A DNA stretch of 36,974 nt from Deltaproteobacteria bacterium. Its GTDB lineage: Bacteria > Myxococcota_A > UBA9160 > UBA6930. The DNA is taken from the NCBI GenBank assembly GCA_019312665.1, contig JAFDCZ010000053.1:1-36974 (forward strand). Reading direction: 5' to 3'. This document shows positions 22,876 through 30,527 of this stretch, one piece after another. Below the pieces are notes generated by a model that worked only from the letters and a program-made list of their open reading frames with translations, searched no databases and was not told the origin of the DNA. Both the position numbers and the translations under genes were made by a program. Numbering within the stretch: the stretch's first letter is position 1; every line of letters begins with the position of its first letter.

Positions 22876-24164
22876 GAGCGGCGCCCCCCCTCGCAACGTT
22901 TCCAAAGTCGATCGCCCGCCCGCGGTGTTGGTCGGCGTTCAGCTCCAGGGCGTCACGGACGAGGCCTTCGCGAGCTCGCTGAACGAACTCGAACGGCTGG
23001 GCAAGACGCTCGGGCTGCGCGTCATCGGGCGCGTGACGCAGAAGCGCAGGGGTCTCGGCGCGAGCAACGTCGTCGGCGAGGGAAAGCTTCGGGAGCTCGC
23101 GGGCTACACAGGTGGGCAGGGCTTCGTTGCCCACCGATGCGGTCACCGTCCTCGTAGACCAGGACCTCACGCCGACCCAGATGCGCAATCTCGAGAAGGC
23201 CACGGGCGTGGAGGTGCTCGACCGCTCGATGGTCATTCTCTCGATCTTCCAGCGCCACGCGCGCACCCGTGAAGCCAAGATCCAGGTCGAGATCGCGCGC
23301 CTCGTCTACATGGCGCCACGGCTTCGCGAGGCCAACGCGGGCACCGAACGACAGCGCGGCGGTATCGGCGGCAAGGGAGCGGGCGAGTCGGTCCTCGAGC
23401 TGGGCCGGCGCGCCGTGCGCGACCGTATCGCGGAGTTGCGGCGGAGCCTCGTCGTGGTGCAGCGCGAAGCGGATGTGCAACGAAGCCGCCGCAGCGGGAG
23501 CACGACCCAGACTGTCGCGCTCGTCGGCTACACGAACGCAGGCAAGTCGCGGCTGATGCGCGCGCTGACGAACAACGCGATGTACGTCGCCGACCAGCTC
23601 TTCGCGACGCTGGACACCACGGTGCGTGCGCTGGTGCCCGAGACGCGCCCGCGGATCCTCGTCTCCGATACGGTCGGCTTCATCAAGGCTCTTCCCCACG
23701 ATCTCGTCGCGTCGTTCCGCTCCACACTGGAGGAAGCCCGGGACGCGAGCCTGCACCTGCACGTGGTGGATGCCTCGGACCCCGCATTCCGCACTCAGTA
23801 CGACGTGACGCGCCAGGTACTCGGCGAGATTGGTGCAGAGGACCACCCGCGCCTGCTGATCCTCAACAAGTGCGATCTGATCTCCGAACCGCAGCGTGCG
23901 GCGCTCGCCGAAGAATTTTCGGAGGCGGTCATGATGTCAGCGAAGTCGTCCGAGGACGTGTCCGCGCTGCACGGTCAAATCCGCGACTTCTTCGAGCGCT
24001 CGATGGAAGAAGAAGAGTTCGTGATCCCGTACGACCAGCAAGGCAAGGTCGCCCTGCTGCACGAGCGCTGCCGCGTGCTCGAGGAGCGCTACGACGAGGA
24101 TGGTGCACACGTTCGCGTGCGCGCGCCCGCCGCATTGCTTGGCGGCCTCCGTCGCGAGATCTAG
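22874..24164 (+). pseudogene. hflX: GTPase HflX, split by a single-base frameshift
   Basis: HflX is a ribosome-associated GTPase that splits stalled or dormant ribosomes. The N-terminal domain starts at ATG 22874 and contains LNELERLGKTLGLRVIGRV and ASNVVGEGKLRELAGYTGG. The frame then fails; one base out of phase, TDAVTVLVDQDLTPTQMRNL continues through VEVLDRSMVILSIFQRHART, G1 loop GYTNAGKSR, DTVGFIKALPHDLVASF and NKCD to a stop at 24164. Dropping one C of the CCC at 23130-23132 gives GFVATDAVTVLVDQ and restores a full-length protein of about 430 residues. The long acidic linker many relatives carry between these parts is absent. GTG at 23112 could start a 350-residue product lacking the N-domain. 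An indel error in the sequence is possible. Confidence 0.85.
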
Positions 24165-24166
24165 CC

Positions 24167-24189
24167 GTCAGCAACGGAAGCATGAACGG
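24167..24189. repeat. Direct repeat, copy 2 (flanks the hflX segment)
   Basis: Same orientation as 22485-22507 with one mismatch. It starts three bases after the hflX stop and ends where the transposase-like reading on the minus strand begins to diverge. Confidence 0.8.
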
Positions 24190-24192
24190 ATG

Positions 24193-24258
24193 GCCCTTCT
24201 CCGTCACCTGGCGGACGGCTTCGTCCTTGAATGCGGGCGTGAATCGTTGCTGGCCCAT
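24193..24258 (-). mobile_element. IS3-family orfA transposase N-terminal remnant
   Basis: ATG at 24256-24258 starts MGQQRFTPAFKDEAVRQVTE, a close match to the beginning of IS3-type OrfA proteins (HTH_Tnp_1), then similarity ends after about 22 residues. No orfB, no terminal repeats and no full element, so this is a scar of a past insertion or rearrangement. Confidence 0.65.
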
Positions 24259-24414
24259 CCGGCTCCTCGAATCGGCTCAATCCTAGCCCTGGAGGTGTCC
24301 ACGATTCCGGGCGCGGATCCAAGGCTCATCGCTCCGCTGGGTCGAAGGAGAGGTGCGTGCGAGAAAGAAGTGAATAGTATGCGCGGCGTTCGCGGGCGAG
24401 CGAGGCGATACTTT

Positions 24415-24448
24415 CCTTTTGATAATGATTGTCGTATGTTCACTAAAT
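24415..24448 (+). promoter_or_regulatory. AT-rich probable promoter/operator of the marR-macAB operon
   Basis: The block around TTGATAATGATTGTCGTATG stands out from the GC-rich surroundings. TTGATA (24419-24424) could be a -35 box, with ACTAAA (24442-24447) 17 bases on as a poor -10. GATAATGAT equals the left half of a Fur box, but the right half does not match. A MarR-type repressor binding here is plausible. Confidence 0.35.
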
Positions 24449-24499
24449 GCCCGATGGTGATGTTGCAGAACGTTTGATGACGGGGAGGGCCGGCTGACA

Positions 24500-24808
24500 G
24501 TGGGAGACGTGGCGAACCGCCTCCGCCTACCCCTTCCTCGCACTTCGAAACTCCTGGGCGAGCTCGAGGGGCTCGGGTTGATCGAGCGCACACGAGATTG
24601 CGCGGATCGGCGGCGAGTGACGGTTCGCACCTCTCGCGCAGGCAAGCGGACGGCCGCAAAGTTGCGTGGCGCGCATCGGGGGCGACTCGCAGGGTTGCTC
24701 GAAGTGCTCGGGCCACGGGACACCGAGCAGTTGCTGACGATTTTCGAGCGCGCCGCCGACCGGCTGAAGACTTCGAATCGGGGCTCGGCCAAGGGTGAGT
24801 TCTCATGA
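24500..24808 (+). CDS. Short MarR-type winged-helix regulator
   Basis: 102 residues covering only the DNA-binding core and C-terminal helix of MarR: VGDVANRLRLPLPRTSKLL is the recognition helix region, LIERTRDCADRRRVTVRTSR the wing, and LAGLLEVLGPRDTEQLLTIF the start of the C-terminal dimerisation helices. Normal MarR proteins have about 40 more residues in front. GTG at 24500 is used with GGGGAGGG ten bases upstream; the same frame remains open to 24461 without ATG. Just upstream, one base out of phase, a short frame MFTKCPMVMLQNV stops at TGA (24475-24477), which could be lost N-terminal coding. Its stop overlaps the adaptor gene start, so it probably controls the exporter operon. Confidence 0.72.
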   Translation: MGDVANRLRLPLPRTSKLLGELEGLGLIERTRDCADRRRVTVRTSRAGKRTAAKLRGAHRGRLAGLLEVLGPRDTEQLLTIFERAADRLKTSNRGSAKGEFS

Positions 24809-25965
24809 CGCAGAAACGGCACTCTGCGAGACGAGCGACATCCGTGGTGCTGCTCACTCTGGTGCAGGCGACTTTGATCGGGTGTGGCCAAGAAGAAGCT
24901 GGGCTGCTGACGGTTCTCATCGAGCGAGGGGGTATCGAAGCCACGGTCAATGCCACGGGCACGCTCAACCCGGTCCACATGGTCGAGGTAGGCACGCGAA
25001 CCTCTGGACAGATCGAGAGCATCGATGTCGACTACAACTCGCTCGTACGCAAGGGGCAACGCGTCGCGAAGATCGATCCGTCGAACTCGTTGATTCGCGT
25101 GCAGAAGTCCCGCGCTGGCGTCTTGTCTGCGCTGGCGGGGGTGGAACGAGCAGAGGCTGAGCTCGGGTTGAAGCGGGATCAACTACAGCGCCAAAACTCA
25201 CTACACGACAAGACCCTCATCACCCGTGACCGCCTGGACCTCGCACAGACGGCCCATGCCCAATCGTTGGCCGAGCTCTCGATCCAAGAGGCGAGCCTCG
25301 CTCAGGCACGGGCCGAACTCGAAGACGCAGAGATCAACCTCGGCTACACCGACATCATTTCGCCAATCGATGGAATCGTACTCTCGCGGAACGTCAATGT
25401 GGGGCAGACGGTAACTGCGACCTTTCAGACGCCCACTCTGTTCGTGATCGCGCAGGACCTGACGAAGATGCAAGTAAACGCCGACGTCAGCGAATCGGAT
25501 ATTGGTCAGGTCCGTGAGGAGCAGATCGTGAGGTTCTACGTCGACGCCTACCCGAATCGGGTCTTCAAGGGGCGGGTCCGACAAGTCAGAAACTCGCCCA
25601 TGTCGGTGCAGAACGTGGTCACCTATGACGTGGTGGTCGACGTCGATAATGGCGATCTCGCTCTCAGACCGGGCATGACAGCCACCGTAACCGTAATTAC
25701 CGATACGAAGGCGAACGTTCTCAAAGTACCGTTGCGCGCCCTTCGCTTCCGCCCCAAGCGCACCGGCCGATCCGAGAAGGTCGTGAAACGCCTGGACGAT
25801 TCATCCCTGGAACACAAGAGCCGACTCTGGACTCCAGACGGCAAGGGCTTGCCGAGCCCCGTGTCGATCGAGGCCGGACTGCGCGACGACGAGCACGTCG
25901 AGGTTGTGTCGGGCGAAGTTTCGGAAGGCGATGAAGTCGTCATCGGCTATCGCCGGTCGTCATGA
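24805..25965 (+). CDS. MacA-like periplasmic adaptor (HlyD family), lipoprotein
   Basis: 386 residues. The N-terminal signal ends in a lipobox, ATLIGCGQ (Cys27). Then come the barrel-sandwich part (VNATGTLNPVHMVEVGTRTS), a coiled-coil hairpin (about 100-170, rich in Gln/Ala/Glu), lipoyl return GYTDIISPIDGIVLSRNVNV, the beta-barrel part VRFYVDAYPNRVFKGRV and the membrane-proximal end. It links an inner-membrane ABC pump to an outer-membrane channel. The start overlaps the marR stop (ATGA) and the stop overlaps the ATPase start. A TolC-type partner gene is not in the window. Confidence 0.92.
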   Translation: MTQKRHSARRATSVVLLTLVQATLIGCGQEEAGLLTVLIERGGIEATVNATGTLNPVHMVEVGTRTSGQIESIDVDYNSLVRKGQRVAKIDPSNSLIRVQKSRAGVLSALAGVERAEAELGLKRDQLQRQNSLHDKTLITRDRLDLAQTAHAQSLAELSIQEASLAQARAELEDAEINLGYTDIISPIDGIVLSRNVNVGQTVTATFQTPTLFVIAQDLTKMQVNADVSESDIGQVREEQIVRFYVDAYPNRVFKGRVRQVRNSPMSVQNVVTYDVVVDVDNGDLALRPGMTATVTVITDTKANVLKVPLRALRFRPKRTGRSEKVVKRLDDSSLEHKSRLWTPDGKGLPSPVSIEAGLRDDEHVEVVSGEVSEGDEVVIGYRRSS

Positions 25966-26726
25966 GCGGGCGGATCATCGAAACCCGCGATCTTCGCAAG
26001 ACTTTCGAATTCGGCGACGTCGTGGTGCACGCTTTGAGGGGGATCTCGGTGGAGGTTCCGACGGGACAGTTCGTCGCGATCATCGGAAAATCAGGCTCGG
26101 GAAAGTCGACCTTCATGAACATTCTCGGCTGCCTGGATCGGCCCAGTAGCGGCACCTATCGGCTCGAGGGGCGGGACATCTCCGACCGAAGCGCCGATGA
26201 ACGTGCTGAGCTGCGAAGCGAACAGATCGGATTCGTCTTTCAGGCCTTCAACCTGATTCCCCGAACGAGCGCCCTCGAGAACGTCGAGCTGCCCCTGGTG
26301 TATGGCGGCGTGTCGCGATCACAGCAGCACATACGTGGCTTGGAGGCACTCGATCGAGTCGGGCTGGCGCATCGGGCCGATCATCATCCCAGCCAGCTAT
26401 CCGGCGGGGAGCAGCAGCGCGTAGCGATCGCCCGAGCCCTCGTGAACCAGCCGCGGCTCCTGCTCGCCGACGAGCCAACTGGCAACCTCGACACAAGCAC
26501 CAGCGGCGAGATCATGCAGATCATCTCCGAACTCAATCGCGACCAGGGCATCACCGTCGTCCTGGTCACCCACGAGCCGGAGATCGCGGCCTATGCGGAT
26601 CGTGTGCTGACGTTTCGCGACGGCGAGATCATCGCCGACGCGGCTCAGCTACAGCCCTTGCCGACCTCCCCCGCCCCGCCCGCAAAGGCCGAGATGTCTC
26701 GAGATGTCGCAGAGGAGTCAGCATGA
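25962..26726 (+). CDS. ABC transporter ATPase, MacB/LolD type
   Basis: 254 residues. Walker A GKSGSGKST (42-50), Q-loop Q94 in FVFQAFNLIPR, signature LSGGEQQR (146-153), Walker B LLLADEP (167-172) followed by TGNLD, and switch His in VTHEP. The sequence LGCLDRPSSGTY is typical of MacB/LolD/FtsE enzymes. It powers mechanotransmission export with the adjacent permease. A Pro/Ala-rich tail ends the protein. Both ends overlap neighbours by four bases, so the complex is made in fixed proportions. Confidence 0.95.
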   Translation: MSGRIIETRDLRKTFEFGDVVVHALRGISVEVPTGQFVAIIGKSGSGKSTFMNILGCLDRPSSGTYRLEGRDISDRSADERAELRSEQIGFVFQAFNLIPRTSALENVELPLVYGGVSRSQQHIRGLEALDRVGLAHRADHHPSQLSGGEQQRVAIARALVNQPRLLLADEPTGNLDTSTSGEIMQIISELNRDQGITVVLVTHEPEIAAYADRVLTFRDGEIIADAAQLQPLPTSPAPPAKAEMSRDVAEESA

Positions 26727-27955
26727 AGCTGCTTCGAATGGCGTTCACCGCAGCCCTCCGAGCTTTGCGCAGGAACAAGCTGCGCTCTTCTCTCACGACA
26801 TTGGGGATGGTCATCGGTGTTGCGGCTGTGATCACGACGGTTGGTATCGGACAGGGCGCGACCCGTGCCATCGAGGACCAGATCGCGAGCATCGGAACCA
26901 ACCTGCTCGTAGTCATGCCCGGAACGCGGCAGCGCGGCGGCGCCCACAGTGGTTGGGGAGGCGCTTCGAGCTTGACGCTCGGCGATGCCCGCGCGATCGA
27001 GCGCGAGGCGAGCTTCGTAGACTCTGTAACCTATATGAGGTCCGGCGCGGTGCAGGTCATCTACGGGAACTCCAATTGGGCGACGACTCTGCTGGCCACG
27101 ACACCGGTGTTCCAGGTTGTCGGCAATACGGATATCGCTCAAGGCGAGTTCTTCACCGAGCGCGATGTGCAGACCGGTGCACGCGTCGTCTTGCTCGGCC
27201 AGACCATCGTCGACCAGTTGTTCGAATCGGGAGAGGATCCCATCGGTGCGGTGGTGCGAATCAGGGAGACGGCGTTTCGGGTGATCGGAGTGTTGGAGCG
27301 CAAGGGCGGTTCGAATTTCTCGGGGGATCGGGACGACAACGTGATCATGCCGTTTACCACGGCTGTCCGACGCGTGCTGGGAAACCGGCTTCCGGGGATG
27401 GTTCAGCAGATCATGGTCTCATCGATCCCCAGTGTGGACAGCCTGAGCGCTGCGGCCGAGATCGAAGAGATCATGCGTCACCGTCATCGTTTGAAGCCTT
27501 CGGATGACTCGGACTTCACGATTCGAACCCAGGAGGAGGTATCCGATATGATGGGCAACGTGATGGGCATCATGAGCTCGGTCCTGATGGGCGTTGCCTC
27601 CATCTCACTGCTCGTCGGCGGCATCGGAATCATGAACATCCTGCTTGTATCGGTTACCGAAAGGACGCGCGAGATCGGAGTGAGAATGGCGGTGGGCGCA
27701 AAGGGTCGCCACATCCTGATCCAGTTCCTGGTGGAGTCGATCATTCTCAGCATGCTCGGAGGGATGATTGGCACCGGACTGGGCCTTGCGGGCACGATGG
27801 CCATCGCCCGAGTTGCGGGATTTCCGTTCGTATTCTCCCTCGCCGCCGTATTGGGGGCGGTGTTGTTCTCCGGCGCCGTGGGGATGTTCTTTGGCTTCTA
27901 CCCTGCGAGACAGGCGTCCCGCCTCGATCCCATCGCATCGCTCAGGTACGAGTAG
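26723..27955 (+). CDS. MacB-type ABC transporter permease
   Basis: 410 residues, with the ATPase as a separate gene. Helix 1 lies in about 30-52 (LTTLGMVIGVAAVITTVGIG), preceded by ALRALRRNKLRSS, the cytoplasmic entry helix. A large periplasmic domain (55-280, MacB_PCD) follows, then the FtsX-domain helices at about 285-310, 335-360 and 375-395 with MNILLVSVTERTREIGVRMA between. FYPARQASRLDPIASLRYE is the standard C-terminus. It probably exports a small molecule, toxin or lipid; cargo is unknown. No terminator hairpin with a T-run is evident after its stop. Confidence 0.94.
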   Translation: MKLLRMAFTAALRALRRNKLRSSLTTLGMVIGVAAVITTVGIGQGATRAIEDQIASIGTNLLVVMPGTRQRGGAHSGWGGASSLTLGDARAIEREASFVDSVTYMRSGAVQVIYGNSNWATTLLATTPVFQVVGNTDIAQGEFFTERDVQTGARVVLLGQTIVDQLFESGEDPIGAVVRIRETAFRVIGVLERKGGSNFSGDRDDNVIMPFTTAVRRVLGNRLPGMVQQIMVSSIPSVDSLSAAAEIEEIMRHRHRLKPSDDSDFTIRTQEEVSDMMGNVMGIMSSVLMGVASISLLVGGIGIMNILLVSVTERTREIGVRMAVGAKGRHILIQFLVESIILSMLGGMIGTGLGLAGTMAIARVAGFPFVFSLAAVLGAVLFSGAVGMFFGFYPARQASRLDPIASLRYE

Positions 27956-28027
27956 TCGCCGCAGAATCGATCAACCCGTGACGTGCCAGGGGATTTTCGG
28001 ACCCGCTGAAATCTGAGAAGATGGCTT

Positions 28028-28059
28028 CCGTGAGCCGCTTGGGTTTCCCGGACCAGCTC
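28028..28059. repeat. Separate imperfect copy of one arm of the 29.9-kb palindrome
   Basis: The first 21 bases, starting CCGTGAGCCGCTTGGG, match 29921-29941 exactly and in the same orientation; the next 11 match at eight positions. It lies in the intergenic space between the macB-type permease gene and the membrane protein gene, so this gene is bracketed by related sequences. Confidence 0.75.
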
Positions 28060-28148
28060 TGGCGTTGGTTTCCGGCGGTTTTGAGCCGCTCGAGCAAGTC
28101 GAGACGGAACGAGGCATCCTGAATCCCTGACCTGGATCTGCGGCGGGG

Positions 28149-29882
28149 CTACCGCGCTCCACCCGCACGAACGAACGCGGGATATCGATGTGTCAGGTCC
28201 TGAACGATCCGTCGTGCATCGAAAGAGCGACCGGCCGCGTGATAGAAGCGCGCTCTTCCTTGGAGCCGCATCAATTGTTCGACGCTCCGCGGCCCCTCGA
28301 TGGGCGGGAAGAGATCGTCCGCTTCGATGTCGACCTCCCGCAGATGCGCCATGGCCGGCGTCCGCCGCACGAAGAGAGCCGATACCTCGTCCAGATAGGT
28401 GAGACGCCATTCTTCCTGCTCGATGAGCCATGGCAGCAGGCGACCCAGGTCGAAATGGTTGTAGCCGAGCAATGCGATGCCGAAGTGGAAGCGCTCGTCG
28501 AGGTGCTGGAAGGCCTCCGGACTGGTGCCCGTGAGCTCCCGCAATTGCGACCCGAACACCTCGAGGCGTCCATCGATGAGCACCGGGTAGTCCGGGTGGA
28601 GGCGCCAGATCAAGTGTCCCCCATCCCCCATGTGGTGGTAGATCGGTCCGCGGGGGCTCTCCCGCGCAATCCAATCGGCGGCGCCGATCGGATAGAGGGT
28701 TCCCATCACGCCCAGACCCGGTGCGCGCGCGCTTGCGGTCGCGAGCGCCCACCACCCGCTCCCGACCAGACCGGCCAGCAGCAGAAGTGCGCTGGCAAGC
28801 AACGCCCGGGAGGTCATGCTCACGGAACGCCGCGGCGGGTGTCGATCCATGAAGGTTCCGAGATGGCGGGCGAGAAGAGGAGCAGCCGCCACACCAAACA
28901 ACGCCACGTTCCGCATAGCCAACAATGCCAGCAAGAAGAAGCAGCCCCAGACCAACGCGTCGAAGACAGGAAGGCGTCGAAGGTTCAGCAGCATCGCGAC
29001 ACCGCTGCCAGCTGCCAGTGCGAGAAAGCCGAAGAGCGCGGTCGGATCGACGGAACGCCAATGCCCGATGAGCGACCCGAGCTCGACCGACGAGAGGCCA
29101 ACCTGGGATCGAAGCTCCACCGGACCGATCATGAAGAGCTGCTGTACCGGGTAGAGGAGCCCCTCCAGGCCGTTCGGGTTGAGCAGACAGGCCAGCAACG
29201 AGAGGAGCGCAACGACAAGCAAGCGCCGAATACGTGAGAGATCCGGCTTCGGACGACCCGGCAGCCAGCCCTCTAGCCACTCGGCCGCCAACGCGAGGAA
29301 GAGCAGTCCGATCCCGACCGCGAAGAGGCCATGGAGGTTCACCCAGACCAGGTGGAGCGGAATCAACGCGTAGATCCAAGCGTCGGGGCGGTGGCGGAAC
29401 CGCTGAAGCAAAGCCAGCTCGGCGGCCAACAGCACGAACGTGGGAAGTTCGGGGCGAGGCATGATGCGATCGCTGAGCGTCAGAACCGCCAGGAGGAGCG
29501 CCAGAGCGGTAGATCCCGGTCGATCGGTACGAGCCACGGCACGCGCCAGGAACAGCAACATCAGCAGCACCAGGAACGCCTTGCCAAACACGACCGCCGG
29601 GTGGCCCGCAAGCGAATGGAGCCCGTACAGGGCGAGCTGATGGAGCCAATGGATGTCGATCCACCTGGCCCCAGGCACACTGAAGGTGAAAGGATCGAAC
29701 TGCGGGACCGCCCCATTCTCGGCGATCCACTGCCCGGCCCGGAGGTGCCACCAGTAGTCGAACGTCCGGATCTTCTGGAGCGAGAAAGCCGCGCCAACCG
29801 CACCGACCCCAAGGGCCAACGCCAGGCCAGATGCACGCGCAACTGTCAACGATTCTGACTTCACGGCGACAGAACTTACCAC
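28149..29882 (-). CDS. Large polytopic membrane protein, GT-C glycosyltransferase-like
   Basis: 577 residues with about ten to twelve hydrophobic segments and a soluble C-terminal part (from about 425). Near the first helix is TFDYWWHLRAGQWIAENGAV (41-60) followed by DPFTFS and RWIDIHWLHQLALYGLHSL, a conserved acidic/His loop like the catalytic first loop of GT-C (PMT/ArnT/STT3-like) enzymes, with D42 the candidate catalytic residue. The C-terminal GPIYHHMGDGGHLIWRL and VLIDGRLEVFG are typical of this uncharacterised family. Start is uncertain: GTG 29882 or GTG 29864. Transfer of a lipid-linked sugar is a guess from fold, not proven. Confidence 0.75.
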   Translation of the reverse strand: MVSSVAVKSESLTVARASGLALALGVGAVGAAFSLQKIRTFDYWWHLRAGQWIAENGAVPQFDPFTFSVPGARWIDIHWLHQLALYGLHSLAGHPAVVFGKAFLVLLMLLFLARAVARTDRPGSTALALLLAVLTLSDRIMPRPELPTFVLLAAELALLQRFRHRPDAWIYALIPLHLVWVNLHGLFAVGIGLLFLALAAEWLEGWLPGRPKPDLSRIRRLLVVALLSLLACLLNPNGLEGLLYPVQQLFMIGPVELRSQVGLSSVELGSLIGHWRSVDPTALFGFLALAAGSGVAMLLNLRRLPVFDALVWGCFFLLALLAMRNVALFGVAAAPLLARHLGTFMDRHPPRRSVSMTSRALLASALLLLAGLVGSGWWALATASARAPGLGVMGTLYPIGAADWIARESPRGPIYHHMGDGGHLIWRLHPDYPVLIDGRLEVFGSQLRELTGTSPEAFQHLDERFHFGIALLGYNHFDLGRLLPWLIEQEEWRLTYLDEVSALFVRRTPAMAHLREVDIEADDLFPPIEGPRSVEQLMRLQGRARFYHAAGRSFDARRIVQDLTHRYPAFVRAGGAR

Positions 29883-29923
29883 GCTGGTTCGCGAACACCG
29901 AGTGGAACTGCGCGCGCTACCCG

Positions 29924-29981
29924 TGAGCCGCTTGGGTTTCCTGTACCACCTCGAGGTGGTACAGGAAACCCAAGCGGCTCA
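29924..29981. repeat. Perfect 58-bp palindrome
   Basis: Two 29-base arms, the left starting TGAGCCGCTTGGGTTTCC and the right ending GGAAACCCAAGCGGCTCA, meet at CTCGAG with no spacer and no mismatch. It lies between two divergent genes and reads into the front of the PEP-CTERM ORF. It could extrude as a cruciform, be the joint of two inverted element ends, or be an assembly or amplification chimera. Confidence 0.92.
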
Positions 29982-29993
29982 TCAGGCACGATC

Positions 29994-30527
29994 GTGGTCG
30001 ACAAAGACGACATCATCCTCGCGTTCGCCATCACCGGCCTCCCGGGCACGCCGGCGGATACCGTCAACTGGAGCGACCTGACGATCACGATTACGATCGC
30101 GGCCGGCGTCATCACCTCGATGTCACAGACAGGCACGCTCGCGATCGCGGGCCTGGGCAACCAGCCCTTCAGCTACGACCTCAATTCGACGCTCTTTGAC
30201 ACCATTGCGAGCAACAGCTCCACGCAGACCGGTTTCGCGGACGTCTCTTTCGGCCCCGAGACCTTTACAGGTTGGTGTACCGACACCAACGCCGGTCAGA
30301 TCAGCGGTTTGGCCTGCCCGGATTACAATGGCCCGACCCCCTTCGGCTACAACTCGAGCACGGGGCGTTTCAACGCGATCGGCGCGACCGACTTCAACAG
30401 CATCATTTTCGCATACAATACATCAGGGGACGCGCAGCTCTTCGAAGAAGTCCCCGAGCCGGGGACGACCGCACTACTCGCGCTGGGCCTGCTGGCGCTG
30501 CGAAGTGTTCGGCAACCGAGGACCTGA
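29994..30527 (+). CDS. PEP-CTERM sorting-domain protein, N-terminus missing
   Basis: 177 residues as read. The C-terminal tail VPEPGTTALLALGLLALRS (153-171) then RQPRT is a textbook PEP-CTERM signal: VPEP motif, membrane helix and basic end, processed by an exosortase in EPS-forming Gram-negatives. The body is Thr/Ser/Asn/Gly-rich (TIASNSSTQTGFADVSFGPE) with two Cys. There is no signal peptide, although export is required. The open frame continues upstream only into the palindrome, so the real N-terminus was probably lost at that junction. GTG 29994 is a nominal start. Confidence 0.65.
   Translation: MVDKDDIILAFAITGLPGTPADTVNWSDLTITITIAAGVITSMSQTGTLAIAGLGNQPFSYDLNSTLFDTIASNSSTQTGFADVSFGPETFTGWCTDTNAGQISGLACPDYNGPTPFGYNSSTGRFNAIGATDFNSIIFAYNTSGDAQLFEEVPEPGTTALLALGLLALRSVRQPRT

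Larger units (their letters stand above)
24165..24499. other. Non-coding stretch with repeat, transposase scrap and promoter region
   Basis: Contains the second copy of the direct repeat (24167-24189), a 22-codon IS3-type transposase remnant (24193-24258, minus) and, from about 24405 to 24450, a clearly AT-richer block that probably promotes the marR-macAB operon. No intact gene seen. Confidence 0.55.

Noticed and set aside
24421-24440. Fur box ahead of the marR-macAB operon
   Set aside because: Only the left half, GATAATGAT, matches; the right half lacks the inverted partner.
27898-29898. A 666-codon open frame on the minus strand overlapping the membrane protein gene
   Set aside because: Its product is Arg/Gly/Ala-rich with no family features and it lies out of phase over a protein with clear membrane helices; a shadow frame of high-GC coding DNA.
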